Notes: generated by a model not told the origin, from the letters alone. Positions 33,101 through 43,916 are shown, counted from the stretch's first letter. The stretch is DNA of 64,000 bases from Mya arenaria (GCF_026914265.1 NC_069135.1:35721756-35785755), one strand, 5' to 3'. Numbers and translations are program-made.

Positions 33101-35329
33101 TTTCATTGGAACTTAGGGTTATTCCAGTATAAAACATATAACCCAAGGGGGGGGGGGGTGAATGTAATTATTTAAGTAGTATATAGGTGGGTGCTCTTTT
33201 TCGCTAATTTGGACCCAAATTTACTTCTGTAGGGTGTGGCATAATTTAAAAGGGGGTTATATGTTTAAATGGAATTGCCCTTACCTTTTAGTCGAGTTTT
33301 GTTGATGAACATTTCTGAAATTTATTACTGTCAAAATTGTACAATTATTCACATTTATTTTGTAAAACAAATGGAATAAAGATGATTCTTAGTAATTTAA
33401 TAAAAGTGCTTTTCTAAATCTAGGTTTGAGCTGGAACCCTGGCATTTCCCATCCTGACAAACAAACAAAAAGCCATTATATCTTGAACATTAAATTACTT
33501 TTGTCATTTTGTCAATAATGATAGGATAGGAAAACAATCAAAAAAATATTTACGCATTATATTACCTAAAGCATAAAGATATCTTTTCTAACTGCAGGCA
33601 ATTTCATGCATTGTGGTGCATGACAACATGTTGCAGATTTAGATATGCAGTTCTGTAATCATTGTTACGCAATGAGGCATTGTCACTATCATCTGTGCTG
33701 TATTGTCGTTAAGATTAATGAGATATACAATATGCGACCATCACTGCTGTCGCCACTTCCCAGGTTCAATTTAATTAACTTTTACAGTATGAGAAAAATT
33801 AATGGATCTGATGGAACATTGTTTCAAGAAAGTCTTAAACATAATATATCGTAAAAGATAATGTCCAGGTTATGGCTGATTGGAAATTTCCTCTATCAAT
33901 TAAAATGGGTGAAAATGCCTTCGTCTGTTTGGAGGGCATAGCTTATTCTATATCTGCTCTTACAGTATCTTACAAATCAATTTACCAGTGGTCGAAATTA
34001 ACATGGGCCCACAAGCCCTGCACTGGTAAAATGTCTTCCAGGTTTGATAACATTCTGCATTTTATAATATTTAGCAGGACTTTTTCAACTTTTTTATGCC
34101 AAGCAAAAGTATAAGAATTGAGGCTTGTTCAGCCCCTGAAACCTTTGGGCCCTGCCTTTTCAGCCACTAATAAATATTAAATGGAGTCATTTCGGCCCCT
34201 TACTGATTTTCAACAGTGACATTTTTACATCTTATTGGGGCTGATATGTCAAACTGTGTTATCTGTTTCAGTAAGCAGCCTTGTTCCCCTGTGTCTCAGG
34301 ACCTATCTGTACAGCTATTATCAAGAGCACTTCATGTTGTAATTGTTGTGATATAACTATTTAGAATTTGTTGTCTGTTTCAGTAAGCAGACTGGTTCCC
34401 CTGTGTGTCAGGACCTACAACAGGAAGTGTACAACTGTTACCAGGAGCACTACAAGGAGTCACTACGGTGCTCCACCCAGGTCAAGGCCTTTACTCAAGC
34501 TGTTGAGAGAGAAAGAAGGGTAGGTCAAAATTTAACTACTGAATTCCATTTATTTATTTATTTAGGTTGTACAGTAAGCGTGGTGGTTAGCGCACTTGGT
34601 TCCTGATCACCAAGCCAGACAAGCAGGTTTTCTCTGGGTTCTTCAGTTTCCTCTACAGCACAAAACCACACTCTGGTGCAACACCGTACCAACAAGAGTG
34701 ACTTAGTATAAGTTGTCATAACCGCTTAATAATCATTGCAAAATAAATGATGTTTAAACTCAGTTCTTTCTCCCTTAACCAGTTTATGACTGTGTCCCAC
34801 CCACTTATCAATTATCTTGATCGAAGGTCTTGGTTGTAATTTGTGTAAGCAAATGTCTACTTATTTCTGTGTCCTGACCTATTTGTGTATGCACAAAGTA
34901 TGTCTCGACTAGAATATATTATCCTTGAAGTATTTCTTCATTACTAGACACAACTTGATCATATTGAGACAAAGTGCTATTGCAGAACAAAGGCTCCTAT
35001 CTTAGGTCATGGCTGAAAACTTGAGCGAATAAGCCCACAAAAATTGTATGGTTTACAAGTATGTCTGCCTCTTATTTGGAAGATCTCAAGCTCATATATT
35101 CATCACAAATAGACAATGCACCAGCATGATGGAGAACCATCTAGCCCTTACTTTACGTGAAAAGTAGAAACCAATTTAAATTATTCAGGTGGTCATGCAT
35201 TATCATATTTTCAAGACATATTTCTGATATTGTGAAGTAATTCATGTAAATGTAAATATTTACAGCAAGAGAGACATGCGTTTGATTTTCTCTTTTCAGA
35301 ATGCCTTAATCTCGTCAAAACAATCGTGA
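24182..35329 (+). CDS. CHCHD3: MIC19/CHCHD3-like MICOS subunit, short form (131 residues)
   Basis: MIC19 is a peripheral inner-membrane protein that links MICOS and the SAM complex and shapes crista junctions. Exons: 24182-24257, 31119-31201, 31805-31875, 34384-34519, 35300-35329 (TGA); phases agree and the sum is 396 nt. The start MGGSQSS keeps Gly2 and Ser6, the N-myristoylation pattern of human MIC19 (MGGTTS). Exon 1 to 2 gives VKGMALS, like human VKGIRLS; this needs the weaker donor at 24258 (GTATTT) rather than the overlapping GTAAGT at 24254, which breaks the phase. Exon 3 has AVEEVEAKF (human AAEEVEAKF) and exon 4 the CHCH domain. Human MIC19 has 227 residues: roughly 90 residues of central coiled coil are missing between exons 2 and 3, and the second CX9C motif ends in Ala. 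It may be a short isoform, a diverged paralogue or a gene with lost exons. Confidence 0.82.
24548..25635. mobile_element. Non-autonomous hAT-like DNA element (1088 bp)
   Basis: Ends CAGGGTTCCCGCTGG and CCAGGGGGAACCCTG are imperfect inverses, and CGATC stands on both outer sides (24543-24547 and 25636-25640) as a 5-bp direct repeat. Near each end is GTGGCGACAACTTTT. 25500-25610 is very GC-rich (GGGGGCTTCGCCCCC). No transposase frame is present. It lies in MIC19 intron 1. hAT elements usually give 8-bp duplications, so the class is tentative. Confidence 0.75.
25948..26024 (+). repeat. tRNA-like relic or SINE head
   Basis: TTAGCTCAGTTGGTTAGAGC is a perfect D arm with box A, and GTGGGTTCGAGCCCCAC a perfect T arm with box B. 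The acceptor stem pairs at only about four of seven positions and no proper anticodon stem forms, so this is not a working tRNA gene. The RNA polymerase III promoter boxes look intact. Confidence 0.6.
26156..26229. repeat. Near-perfect palindrome without loop
   Basis: 26164-26192 is the exact reverse complement of 26193-26221 (29 bp each, no spacer); pairing continues to 26156 and 26229 with one mismatch. The right arm is the beginning of a LINE reverse transcriptase fragment (ADDTKLYGMV), and the left arm is its inverted copy. Confidence 0.95.
26190..26870 (+). mobile_element. LINE fragment (reverse transcriptase C-terminal part), decayed
   Basis: The plus strand reads ADDTKLYGMVNSES, the catalytic motif of a CR1/Jockey-like reverse transcriptase, then SHLEYGIILWHP and AIERVQKRAIKLV, the conserved region downstream of the catalytic domain, then ERLKALKLPPLS in another frame. 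Frame changes and stops show it is dead. The element is cut at its 5' side exactly at the centre of the palindrome. It lies in MIC19 intron 1. Confidence 0.7.
27431..27446. repeat. Target-site duplication, LINE 3' side
   Basis: ATAATAAAGAATACTT, identical to 30330-30345, directly precedes the T run that is the poly(A) tail of the minus-strand LINE. Confidence 0.9.
27447..30329 (-). mobile_element. 5'-truncated L1/Tx1-like LINE, single frameshift, intact target duplication
   Basis: The minus strand encodes most of a reverse transcriptase: SPGSDGITTEFYK, NWRPISLLN, FFSDFHKAFDSVNHDY, GVRQGCPLSPYLF and the catalytic FADD (29569-29580). After one frameshift near 29371 it continues as ICFSNDHRKIHEL, PKLVYPLTVLPNP and a zinc-knuckle-like C-x2-C-x8-H-x4-C (CDFC to WEC, about 28230-28290), ending at a stop at 27910. 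A 3' UTR and an A tail (T run at 27447-27454) follow. A 16-bp target duplication flanks the insert. The endonuclease and ORF1 are missing because of 5' truncation. The perfect duplication and the single frameshift suggest a fairly recent insertion. The NWRPISLLN, FADD and C-terminal knuckle suggest the L1/Tx1 group. Confidence 0.9.
30330..30345. repeat. Target-site duplication, LINE 5' side
   Basis: ATAATAAAGAATACTT, the second copy of the 16-bp duplication made by target-primed insertion of the LINE. Open reading frame beyond this point toward 30645 is host intron sequence. Confidence 0.9.
31410..31563 (+). repeat. Dispersed repeat family R1, copy 2
   Basis: Contains AAACCCTGCTGTATTAAAT and ends TTTCAACCACTT, matching the 4300-4452 copy. 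It lies in the MIC19 intron between exons 2 and 3; an inverted fragment of the same family is at 31230-31262. Confidence 0.6.
32080..32265 (+). repeat. Diverged repeat shared with 42960-43140
   Basis: GCTATGTCGAAGTTGTTGG, AATACAAAATATATCTAACT and TAGCTAGTTTCTACTGTAT have counterparts in the same order at 42990-43140. Both copies precede a member of MITE family M2, at different distances. Confidence 0.5.
32635..32968. mobile_element. MITE family M2, copy 1
   Basis: Left end ATTTGGAACTCATTGGCC with CGAAAACAACCTCAGAT just inside; right end ATCTGAGGTTGATTTCGA with GGCTGAGGGGTATTGAAT. The ends are imperfect inverses about 45 bp long. The interior ATACACTTCACTGGCAATCA matches copy 2 at 41913-42248. 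Confidence 0.8.
33987..34135 (-). repeat. Dispersed repeat family R1, copy 3 (inverted)
   Basis: Starts CAGTGGTCGAAATTAACATG and contains CCACAAGCCCTGCACTGGTA, the inverse of the 4300-4452 element. It lies 140 bp before the dead exon copy in the MIC19 intron. Confidence 0.6.
34272..34341 (+). pseudogene. Dead tandem copy of MIC19 exon 4
   Basis: ATCTGTTTCAG acceptor and following TAAGCAGCCTTGTTCCCCTG closely match the real exon 4 (34373-34403). GTCTCAGGACCTA then parallels GTGTGTCAGGACCTA, followed by a shortened, diverged remainder up to AGAGCACTTCA. The first CHCH cysteine codon TGT is TCT here, bases are lost after it, and no donor is kept. The copied acceptor could still act as a decoy splice site 112 bp upstream of the true one. 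Confidence 0.75.
34384..34519 (+). CDS. CHCHD3: MIC19 exon 4: CHCH domain with incomplete second CX9C
   Basis: The exon encodes KQTGSPVCQDLQQEVYNCYQ and continues EHYKESLRCSTQVKAFTQA. Cysteines are spaced C-x9-C-x10-C, as in human MIC19, but the fourth, ten residues after the third, is Ala (GCT). The MIA40 pathway normally oxidises both CX9C pairs, so only one of the two disulfides can form. Acceptor TGTTTCAG and donor GTAGGT are good. The last exon adds NALISSKQS. Confidence 0.85.
34563..34760 (+). mobile_element. SINE, copy 1
   Basis: GTGGTGGTTAGCGCACTTGG is a box A-like head; TCTCTGGGTTCTTCAGTTTC and CCAACAAGAGTGACTTA form the body, ending in AAAATAAATGATGTTTAAAC. The same body is at 56193-56360. 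It is inserted 43 bp after MIC19 exon 4. Confidence 0.7.
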
Positions 35330-35974
35330 TGGATGACCCTGGCTTCTGTATTTGAACCATAGGACGTTTTATATTTGGTGCATCAAAGACTTATTATCTT
35401 AGAAAACTTACTTTGATGTCATTGTATTTCAAGTATGTGTAGGAATGAAAAAAGTGTCTACATTTATTTTACAAGTTCTCTTTTTTTCTATCATAAAGTT
35501 ATTTATATTTGAAATGTCAGAGAATTATCAGAATATAAATGATTATGACTCAAGACCACAAAGTGGTCACTTTTTTAAAAATATGTAAATGGGTTTTGTG
35601 TGCTTGTGACATGGACATTGCAAATAAGGATTATTTACTTTAGTCATGGCAGATGTATCTGCCAAAGTACTTATATATAATATAGGATTATCTTTATTTG
35701 TTAATGTGGAGGGATTAAAAGAGGCAGAAAATGATTGAATGTTTTGTGGATTCTTTTTTCTTCTGGTTTCTTCATTGAGAAGTGAGAGCTTAAACATAGG
35801 AATGCCAATCTTCTCTAAACAATACACTTAAACTGGTGTTAAAGTTAAAATTGCAAGCTGTGTTGTAATTTCCATGGTAATTCACCAGTCAAATTACGTG
35901 AACTTTATGGAATGTCATTTATGAATAATTTATCAAAAGTTATGATCATGGCTATGTTTTGAAGTGATTTCTAT
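35330..35974 (+). other. Presumed MIC19 3' UTR and flank
   Basis: AT-rich sequence after the TGA at 35327-35329. No clean AATAAA was fixed. A minus-strand frame of 86 codons at 35567-35827 shows no coding signs. Nothing else recognised before the 29-bp array starts. Confidence 0.4.
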
Positions 35975-38900
35975 ATAACATGGGTCCCCTAAAACATTTT
36001 ATCTGTACTATAGTACGCTAAAACATCTATTGACTCGGGTCCACTTAAACCTCTCATCTGTTCGCGGGTCCCCTAAAACATCTCATCTTTACTCAAGTTC
36101 TCCTCTGTACTAGGGTCCTCTAAAACTTCTCATCTGCACCCAGGTCCCCTCATCTGAGGTCAGGTCCCCTAAAACATCTCATCTGTACTCAGGTCCCCTA
36201 AAGCATCTCATCTGCACCCAGGTCCCCTAAAACATCTCATCAGCACCTAGGTCCCCTAAAACATCTCATCTGTACTCAAGTCCCCTAAAGCATCTCATCT
36301 GCACTCAGGTCCCCTAAAACATCTCATCAGCACCCAGGTCCCCTAAAACATCTCATCAGCACCCAGGTCCCCTAAAACATCTCATCAGCACCCAGGTCCC
36401 CTAAAACATCTCATCAGCACCCAGGTCCCCTAAAACATCTCATCAGCACCCAGGTCCCCTAAAACATCTCATCTGTAGTGGGGTCCTCTAAAACATCTCA
36501 TCTGCACCTAGGTCCCCTAAAACATCTCATCAGCACCCAGGTCCCCTAAAACATCTCATCTGCACCCAGGTCCCCTAAAACATCTCATCAGCACCCAGGT
36601 CCCCTAAAACATCTCATCAGCACCCAGGTCCCCTAAAACATCTCATCAGCACCCAGGTCCCCTAAAACATCTCATCAGCACCCAGGTCCCCTAAAACATC
36701 TCATCTGCACCCAGGTCCCCTAAAACATCTCATCTGTAGTGGGGTCCCCTAAAACATCTCATCTGCACCTAGGTCCCCTAAAACATCTCATCAGCACCCA
36801 GGTCCCCTAAAACATCTCATCAGCACCCAGGTCCCCTAAAACATCTCATCAGCACCCAGGTCCCCTAAAACATCTCACCTGCACTCAGGTCCCCTAAAAC
36901 ATCTCATCTGTACTCTGGTCCCCTAAAACATCTCATCAGTACTGGGGTCACCTAAAACATCTCATCTGTACTCGGGACCCCTAAAACACTTCATCTGTAC
37001 TCTGGTCCTCTAGAACATCTCATCTGTACTGGGGTCACCTTAAACATCTCATCTGCACCCAGGTCCCCTAAAACATCTCATCTCTACTGGTGTCCCCTAA
37101 AACATCTTATCTCTACTGGTGTCCCCTAAAACATCTCATCTCTACTTGTGTCCCCTAAAACATCTCATCTCTACTTGTGTCCCCAAAATTATCTCATCTG
37201 TACTCGGGTCCCCTAAAACATCTCATCTGTACTCGGGTCCCCTAAAACATCTCATCTCTACTTGTGTCCCCTAAAACATCTGATCTGTACTCGGGTCCCC
37301 TAAAAGAACTCATTTGTAGTTGGTTCCCCTAAAACATCTCATCCGCACTCGGGTCCCCTAAGACATCTCATCAGCACCCAGGTCCCCTAAAACATCTCAT
37401 CTGCACCCAGGTCCCCTAAATCATCTCATCTGCACCCAGGTCCCCTAAAACATCTCATCTGCACCCAGGTCCCCTAAAACATCTCATCTGCACCCAGGTC
37501 CCCTAAAACATCTCATCAGCACCCAGGTCCCCTAAAACATCTCATCAGCACCCAGGTCCCCTAAAACATCTCATCTGCACCCAGGTCCCCTAAAACATCT
37601 CATCTGCACCCAGGTCCCCTAAAACATCTCATCTGCACCCAGGTCCCCTAAAACATCTCATCAGCACCCAGGTCCCCTAAAACATCTCATCTGCACCCAG
37701 GTCCCCTAAAACATCTCATCTGCACCCAGGTCCCCTAAAACATCTCATCTGCACCCAGGTCCCCTAAAACATCTCATCTGCACCCAGGTCCCCTAAAACA
37801 TCTCATCAGCACCTAGGTCCCCTAAAACATCTCATCTGTACTCAGGTCCCCTAAAACATCTCATCAGCACCCAGGTCCCCTAAAACATCTCATCAGCACC
37901 TAGGTCCCCTAAAACATCTCATCAGCACCCAGGTCCCCTAAAACATCTCATCTGTACTCAGGTCCCCTAAAACATCTCATCTGCACCCAGGTCCCCTAAA
38001 ACATCTCATCAGCACCCAGGTCCCCTAAAACATCTCATCAGCACCCAGGTCCCCTAAAACATCTCATCTGTACTCAGGTCCCCTAAAACATCTCATCTGC
38101 ACCCAGGTCCCCTAAAACATCTCATCTGCACCCAGGTCCCCTAAAACATCTCATCTGCACCCAGGTCCCCTAAAACATCTCATCAGCACCCAGGTCCCCT
38201 AAAACATCTCATCAGCACCCAGGTCCCCTAAAACATCTCATCAGCACCCAGGTCCCCTAAAACATCTCATCTGTACACGGGTCCCCTAAAACATCTCATC
38301 AGCACCCAGGTCCCCTAAAACATCTCATCTGTACACAGGTCCCCTAAAACATCTCATGAGCACCCAGGTCCCCTAAAACATCTCATCTGTACTCGGGTCC
38401 CCTAAAACATCTCATCAGCACCCAGGTCCCCTAAAACATCTCATCTGTACTCTGCTCCCCTAAAGCATCTTACCTGTACTCGGGTCCACTAAAAGAACTC
38501 ATCTGTAGTTGGGTCCCCTAAAACATCTCGTCAGCACTCGGGTCCCCTAAAACATCTCATCTGCACCCAGGTCCCCTAAAACATCTGATCTGTACTTGGG
38601 TCCCCTAAAAGAACTTATCTGTAGTTGGGTCCCCTAAAACATCTCATCAGCACCCAGGTCCCCTAAAACATCTCATCTGCACCCAGGTCCCCTAAAACAT
38701 CTCATCTGCACCCAGGTCCCCTAAAACATCTCATCAGCACCCAGGTCCCCTAAAACATCTCATCTGCACCCAGGTCCCCTAAAACATCTGATCTGTACTT
38801 GGGTCCCCTAAAAGAACTTATCTGTAGTTGGGTCCCCTAAAACATCTCATCAGCACTCGGGTCCCCTAAAACATCTCATCTGCACCCAGGTCCCCTAAAA

Positions 38901-40547
38901 CATCTCATCTGCACCCAGGTCCCCTAAAACATCTCATCAGCACCCAGGTCCCCTAAAACATCTCATCTGCACCCAGGTCCCCTAAAACATCTCATCAGCA
39001 CCCAGGTCCCCTAAAACATCTCATCTGTACTGGGGTCCCCTAAAACATCTCATCTGCACCCAGGTCCCCTAAAACATCTCATCAGCACCCAGGTCCCCTA
39101 AAACATCTCATCTGCACCCAGGTCCCCTAAAACATCTCATCAGCACCCAGGTCCCCTAAAACATCTCATCAGCACCCAGGTCCCCTAAAGAATCTCATCT
39201 GCACCCAGGTCCCCTAAAACATCTCATCTGCACCCAGGTCCCCTAAAACATCTCATCAGCACCCAGGTCCTCTTAAACATCTCATCTGTACCTAGGTCCC
39301 CTAAAACATCTCATCTGCACCCAGGTCCCCTAAAACATCTCATCTGCACTCAGGTCCCCTAAAACATCTCATCAGCACCCAGGTCCCCTAAAACATCTCA
39401 TCTGTACTGGGGTCCCCTAAAACATCTCATCTGCACCCAGGTCCCCTAAAACATCTCATCAGCAACCAGGTCCCCTAAAACATCTCATCAGCACCTAGGT
39501 CCCCTAAAACATCTCATCTGCACCCAGGTCCCCTAAAACATCTCATCTGTACTGGGGTCCCCTAAAACATCTCATCAGCACCCAGGTCCCCTAAAACATC
39601 TCATCAGCACCCAGGTCCCCCTTAAACATCTCATCAGCACCCAGGTCCCCTAAAACATCTCATCTGTACACAGGTCCCCTAAAACATCTCATCAGCACCT
39701 AGGTCCCCTAAAACATCTCATCAGCACCCAGGTCCCCTAAAACATCTCATCTGCACCCAGGTCCCCTAAAACATCTCATCAGCACCCAGGTCCCCTAAAA
39801 CATCTCATCAGCACCTAGGTCCCCTAAAGAATCTCATCAGCACCCAGGTCCCCTAAAACATCTCATCTGTACTCTGGTCCCCTAAAATATCTCATCTGCA
39901 CCCAGGTCCCTTAAAACATCTCATCAGCACCAAGGTCCCCTAAAACATCTCATCTGTACTCAGGTCCCCTAAAGCATCTCATCTGCACTCAGGTCCCCTA
40001 AAACATCTCATCAGCACCCAGGTCCCCTAAAACATCTCATCTGCACCCAGGTCCCCTAAAACATCTCATCAGCACCCAGGTCCCCTAAAACATCTCATCA
40101 GCACCCAGGTCCCCTAAAACATCTCATCTGCACCCAGATCCCCTAAAACATCTCATCTGCACCCAGGACCCCTAAAACATTTCATCAGCACCCAGGTCCC
40201 CTAAAACATCTCATCTGTACTGGGGTCCCCTAAAACATCTCATCTGCACCCAGGTCCCCTTAAACATCTCATCAGCACCCAGGTCCCCTAAAACATCTCA
40301 TCTGTACTGGGGTCCCCTAAAACATCTCATCTGCACCCCAGTCCCCTTAAACATTTCACCTGCACCCAGGTCCCCTAAAGCATCTCATCTGTACTGGGGT
40401 CCCCTAAAACATCTCATCTGTACTGGGGTCCCCTAAAACATCTCATCTGCACCCAGGTCCCCTAAAACATCTCATCTGTACTGGGGTCCCCTAAAACATC
40501 TCATCTGCACCCAGGTCCCCTAAAACATCTCATCTGCACCCAGGTCT
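35975..40547. repeat. Minisatellite, 29-bp unit, about 158 copies (4.6 kb)
   Basis: The unit is CAGCACCCAGGTCCCCTAAA followed by ACATCTCAT. Variants at the start (CTGCACCCA, CTGTACTGG, CTGTACTCG, CAGCACCTA) are interspersed. The left 300 bp are diverged and the core (about 37340-40540) is strongly homogenised. It begins about 650 bp past the MIC19 stop codon. No reading frame stays open. Confidence 0.97.
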
Positions 40548-41119
40548 TATGTATGATTTAAACAATGTGTAAATATCTTTTGAAACGAAAAAAATGATAA
40601 TTGATGACTATGAGTACCATATATAAACTGTACATATATAATAAGTGGGTTTTAATAAGTATTCAATTGGTGTACAGTGCGACTGGGATTGAAGACATTG
40701 ACATGTGTAATATAAGTGAACATGCTGTTACCATGTGAATATTTAGCTACCATATGGATCAATTAACATGTGTGGTCTTGTGAAAGTACATGTGAAACAA
40801 TAGCTTTTTTATTATATTATTTCCAGTGATTTACAGAGATTTATAACAATTTGATATTCTTCACTGTTTTGAAATTTTAGCCCTCGCTAACCTTTAATTT
40901 AAATGTTCGTGCACACAGGGATTGACACAATTTCAACAACATCATTTCCAAAATAGAATTAAACTGGCATTCAATTTACTGTTATTACCTGTTTTAGGTA
41001 TATAATAAACAGAAAATTTGTTTCAGTGTAAGTTCGGAATACATTTCACCTCATGAACACCAAAAGTAAATATTTTCACTTATGGGTACAATTATCCTCT
41101 TTAACTATTTTTTATGTCC

Positions 41120-41690
41120 CCAATTAGAGGCATATGGTAATTGGACTGTCCATCCCTACATCTGTCCTCACAGTTTCCGCTCAATATCTAAAAAAAGGCT
41201 TAGGCCCAGGAACCTCAAACTTGGTAGGCAGCTTGGTTCATGACCAGCAAATAAACCCTTTTGATTTTAAACTCAGTGGGTCAAGGTCAATGTCATGGTG
41301 ACCAGTTCTGGTCAATAACTTATTAGCACTTAATTACGCCCAGAGACTTCAAACTTGGTAGGTGGGTTTGTCAGGACAAGCAGATGAACTCTATTGGTTT
41401 TGTGGTCAGTTGGTCTAAGGTCAAGGTCATGGTAACCTTGAGCTATAATCTGTTTTCGGTCAACAACTAAAGAAAGCTTAGAGATAAGGACCTCAAACTT
41501 GGTAGGCAGGTTTGTCAGACCAGCAGATGAAGCTGAAAATCAGTTTCCGATTAATAACTGAATTAACTTAGGGACCTTTGGAATGACCAGAAGGTGAACC
41601 CTGTTGATTTTAAAGTCAGTGAAAAGTGAGTCAAAAGTCAAGGTCATGTTGAAGCTTCAACTTGAAATCTGCAGTTTCAGATTATTTATG
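41120..41690 (+). repeat. ~140-bp tandem repeat, 3-4 diverged copies
   Basis: CCTCAAACTTGGTAGGCAG-type starts occur near 41212, 41348 and 41491; each unit also has a GACCAGCAGATGAACCCT-type and a GGTCAAGGTCATGGT-type segment. This module (AAGGTCAAGGTCA) is a familiar molluscan repeat. Confidence 0.8.
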
Positions 41691-41912
41691 ATCAGTTATT
41701 GGTTTGTTACTTGTAGTGAGTAATTTGCAGTATTTCAATTAAGATATTGAATCATATTGTCAGCATTTTTTGCATATTTTCAAATATTGATTATTGAATA
41801 TTGAATCAATGTTTATTATTTGATTGATAAAACCGACTAAGACTATGTATTTTTATTCAATAAAGATTCCAGTGTTGGGGGAGGTTTGAATGATACAAAC
41901 AAAGACAAACTT

Positions 41913-42248
41913 ATTCGGAAGTCCTCGGCCATTTTATCGAAAACAACCTCGGATGTAATTGGACGGTTTACATACTCAAAAAGTGGTACGTTTAAGTCCG
42001 CTGCAAATAGATTGCGTAGTAATCTTAATTAGTTGTTAAACATGAGGACTTATCTCTTGGGAATCTTAATTTTGTTTGTAATAATACACTTCACTGGCAA
42101 TCAATTTAAAGTGAGAGCAATAAATACAACTCTTAAACACTACATTTAATTAATGATATTATTCAAAAATTTACGGACTACTTCCACTGATGTAACGGCA
42201 TACATCCGAGGTTGTTTTTTGGAAAAAAATGGCCGAGGAGCTCCGAAT
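41913..42248. mobile_element. MITE family M2, copy 2
   Basis: Left end ATTCGGAAGTCCTCGGCC then CGAAAACAACCTCGGATGT; right end ACATCCGAGGTTGTTTTT then GGCCGAGGAGCTCCGAAT. The inverted ends pair over about 45 bp, better than in copy 1 (32635-32968). Length 336 bp; no coding capacity. Confidence 0.85.
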
Positions 42249-42609
42249 GAGACAAACAATTACACATGCATATTGAATTTCGCTTTAAGTTTTAGTTGAG
42301 TAGGGATTTTTACTCATAATGTTTATATGATCTTAGGTACAAATTATGACCCTTGATTGAGTTATAAATATTTACAAACTTCATGGGAAGGTAGGATAGG
42401 TCACCATGAAAATATGTTAGATACTGAAGGCTATCTGTACAGACTGGTCAAAATACTATTTGCTATCTGTCCAACAAGGCCATCCGGGGGCATTTGCCAC
42501 GTTTCTTGTTTATTTAAAAAAAAAAAAAATGTTCAGAAGACATTAAAATAATGTAAAAAATATATTGCTTCTTAAATATGAATGCACGCAAATCACCAAC
42601 CTTCATTAA

Positions 42610-42870
42610 TATTCACACAAGAAATTTAATAACCAACATGCTCAGCCAAGTATAATGACAACGCACTGCAGTATATAATATGCGTAAATTTGAGTGCCTG
42701 TAAAAGGTTAATGTCAAGTCTCAGGAGACGTCATATAAATTTGCACACAAGAAATTTAATTTGGAACATGCTCAGCCAAGAATAACGACAACACACTGCA
42801 GTATATATGCCAACATAAATATGCCAACGTAAATTCAAGTGCCTGTAATATGTTAACGTCAAGCCTAAGG
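42610..42870 (+). repeat. ~132-bp tandem duplication
   Basis: CACACAAGAAATTTAAT, AACATGCTCAGCCAAG and CACTGCAGTATATA occur in order twice, starting near 42613 and 42744, ending with AAGTGCCTGTAA and GTCAAG pieces. Confidence 0.75.
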
Positions 42871-43195
42871 TGGCATTGATTGTCGTCAAGTCCCAATAAT
42901 ACAGAAAATAAGATGCCCGTGTTGAAATGTTCCTGGATTTATTTGTTAAATTATGCTAATTTGTACAATATAGTCGACAGTAGCTATGTCGAAGTCGTTG
43001 GGACGCCAGTAAATACTTCTATGTAACCAAAATACAAATCATGTCTAACTTAATCCAACATAGCTGAAAAAATCGACATACCGGTAACCAGAACACCGAG
43101 ATAACCGAGTTTGACCTAGCCAGTTTCGACTATATAACAAAGTCAACCCTGAGTTGTATGTTAAAGTTTCATGTTCAAAGTAAATCTTAAATACA

Positions 43196-43470
43196 GGCCC
43201 GAATTTCTTGACAATTCTTAAGCATCACTCACCTTAGTAATTTTATCTTTTTTCATTTAGCAATTTTACTTACATAATATAGTTTTATGAAACTACAAGT
43301 ATTTTTACTTATTTATCTTAAATATTTTTTCCTTTTTAAAAAAACCTTCAAACTCTTTAAAAAGAGAATATTTTATACATTTATACAATTTATACCAAAT
43401 CCTAAATGGCGTGCTAAGCTTGATCCTGTTTGAAGGGATTAGGGTTGTTGTTTCGAGAAATTGAGGCTAG
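43196..43470. mobile_element. MITE family M3, copy 3
   Basis: Reads GGCCCGAATTTCTTGACAAT with TTCTTAAGCATCACTCACCT and ends TTTCGAGAAATTGAGGC, the inverse of the element at 19477-19715. It lies between the 29-bp array and the 24-bp array. Confidence 0.6.
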
Positions 43471-43916
43471 TTCCGAGACTTCTTAGTCTGGGTTTGATAA
43501 TACATCTTTGGCATTAGGCTTATGGATATTATTATTATTTTTCTATGAAAGTATGAGTTCGATGATTCATTGTCAGAGAGAAGATTATTTCCAGTCCTTT
43601 GGGCCCATTGCTTGTACATGGGTTAGACATATGTTTAAGCTTAACCCCATGTAATCCCTTCTCCAGCCTAATTATGTGGCCTTTGTGAACCAAGAAGCTC
43701 GATACACTAAGGCCTTCCTTAAAAAATATGTCTGTTTGCAATAACAACAGGGGCGTTTTTTCTACAAAGGGGCATAAGTAACCAAAAGTGCTTACTTAAG
43801 GGCCCATTTTTAATAAGCTATCTTAGTCGTAAAGCTTATGCCACTTATGAGTGCTCAGCGACACCCTTAAAGTAATGGGCAAAATCTATGTGTAACAGAC
43901 CGCTGTAGACAGCGGA

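Noticed and set aside
35975-40547. CRISPR array or telomere-like repeat
   Set aside because: The 29-bp units abut without spacers and the sequence is not a telomere motif; it is an ordinary eukaryotic minisatellite.
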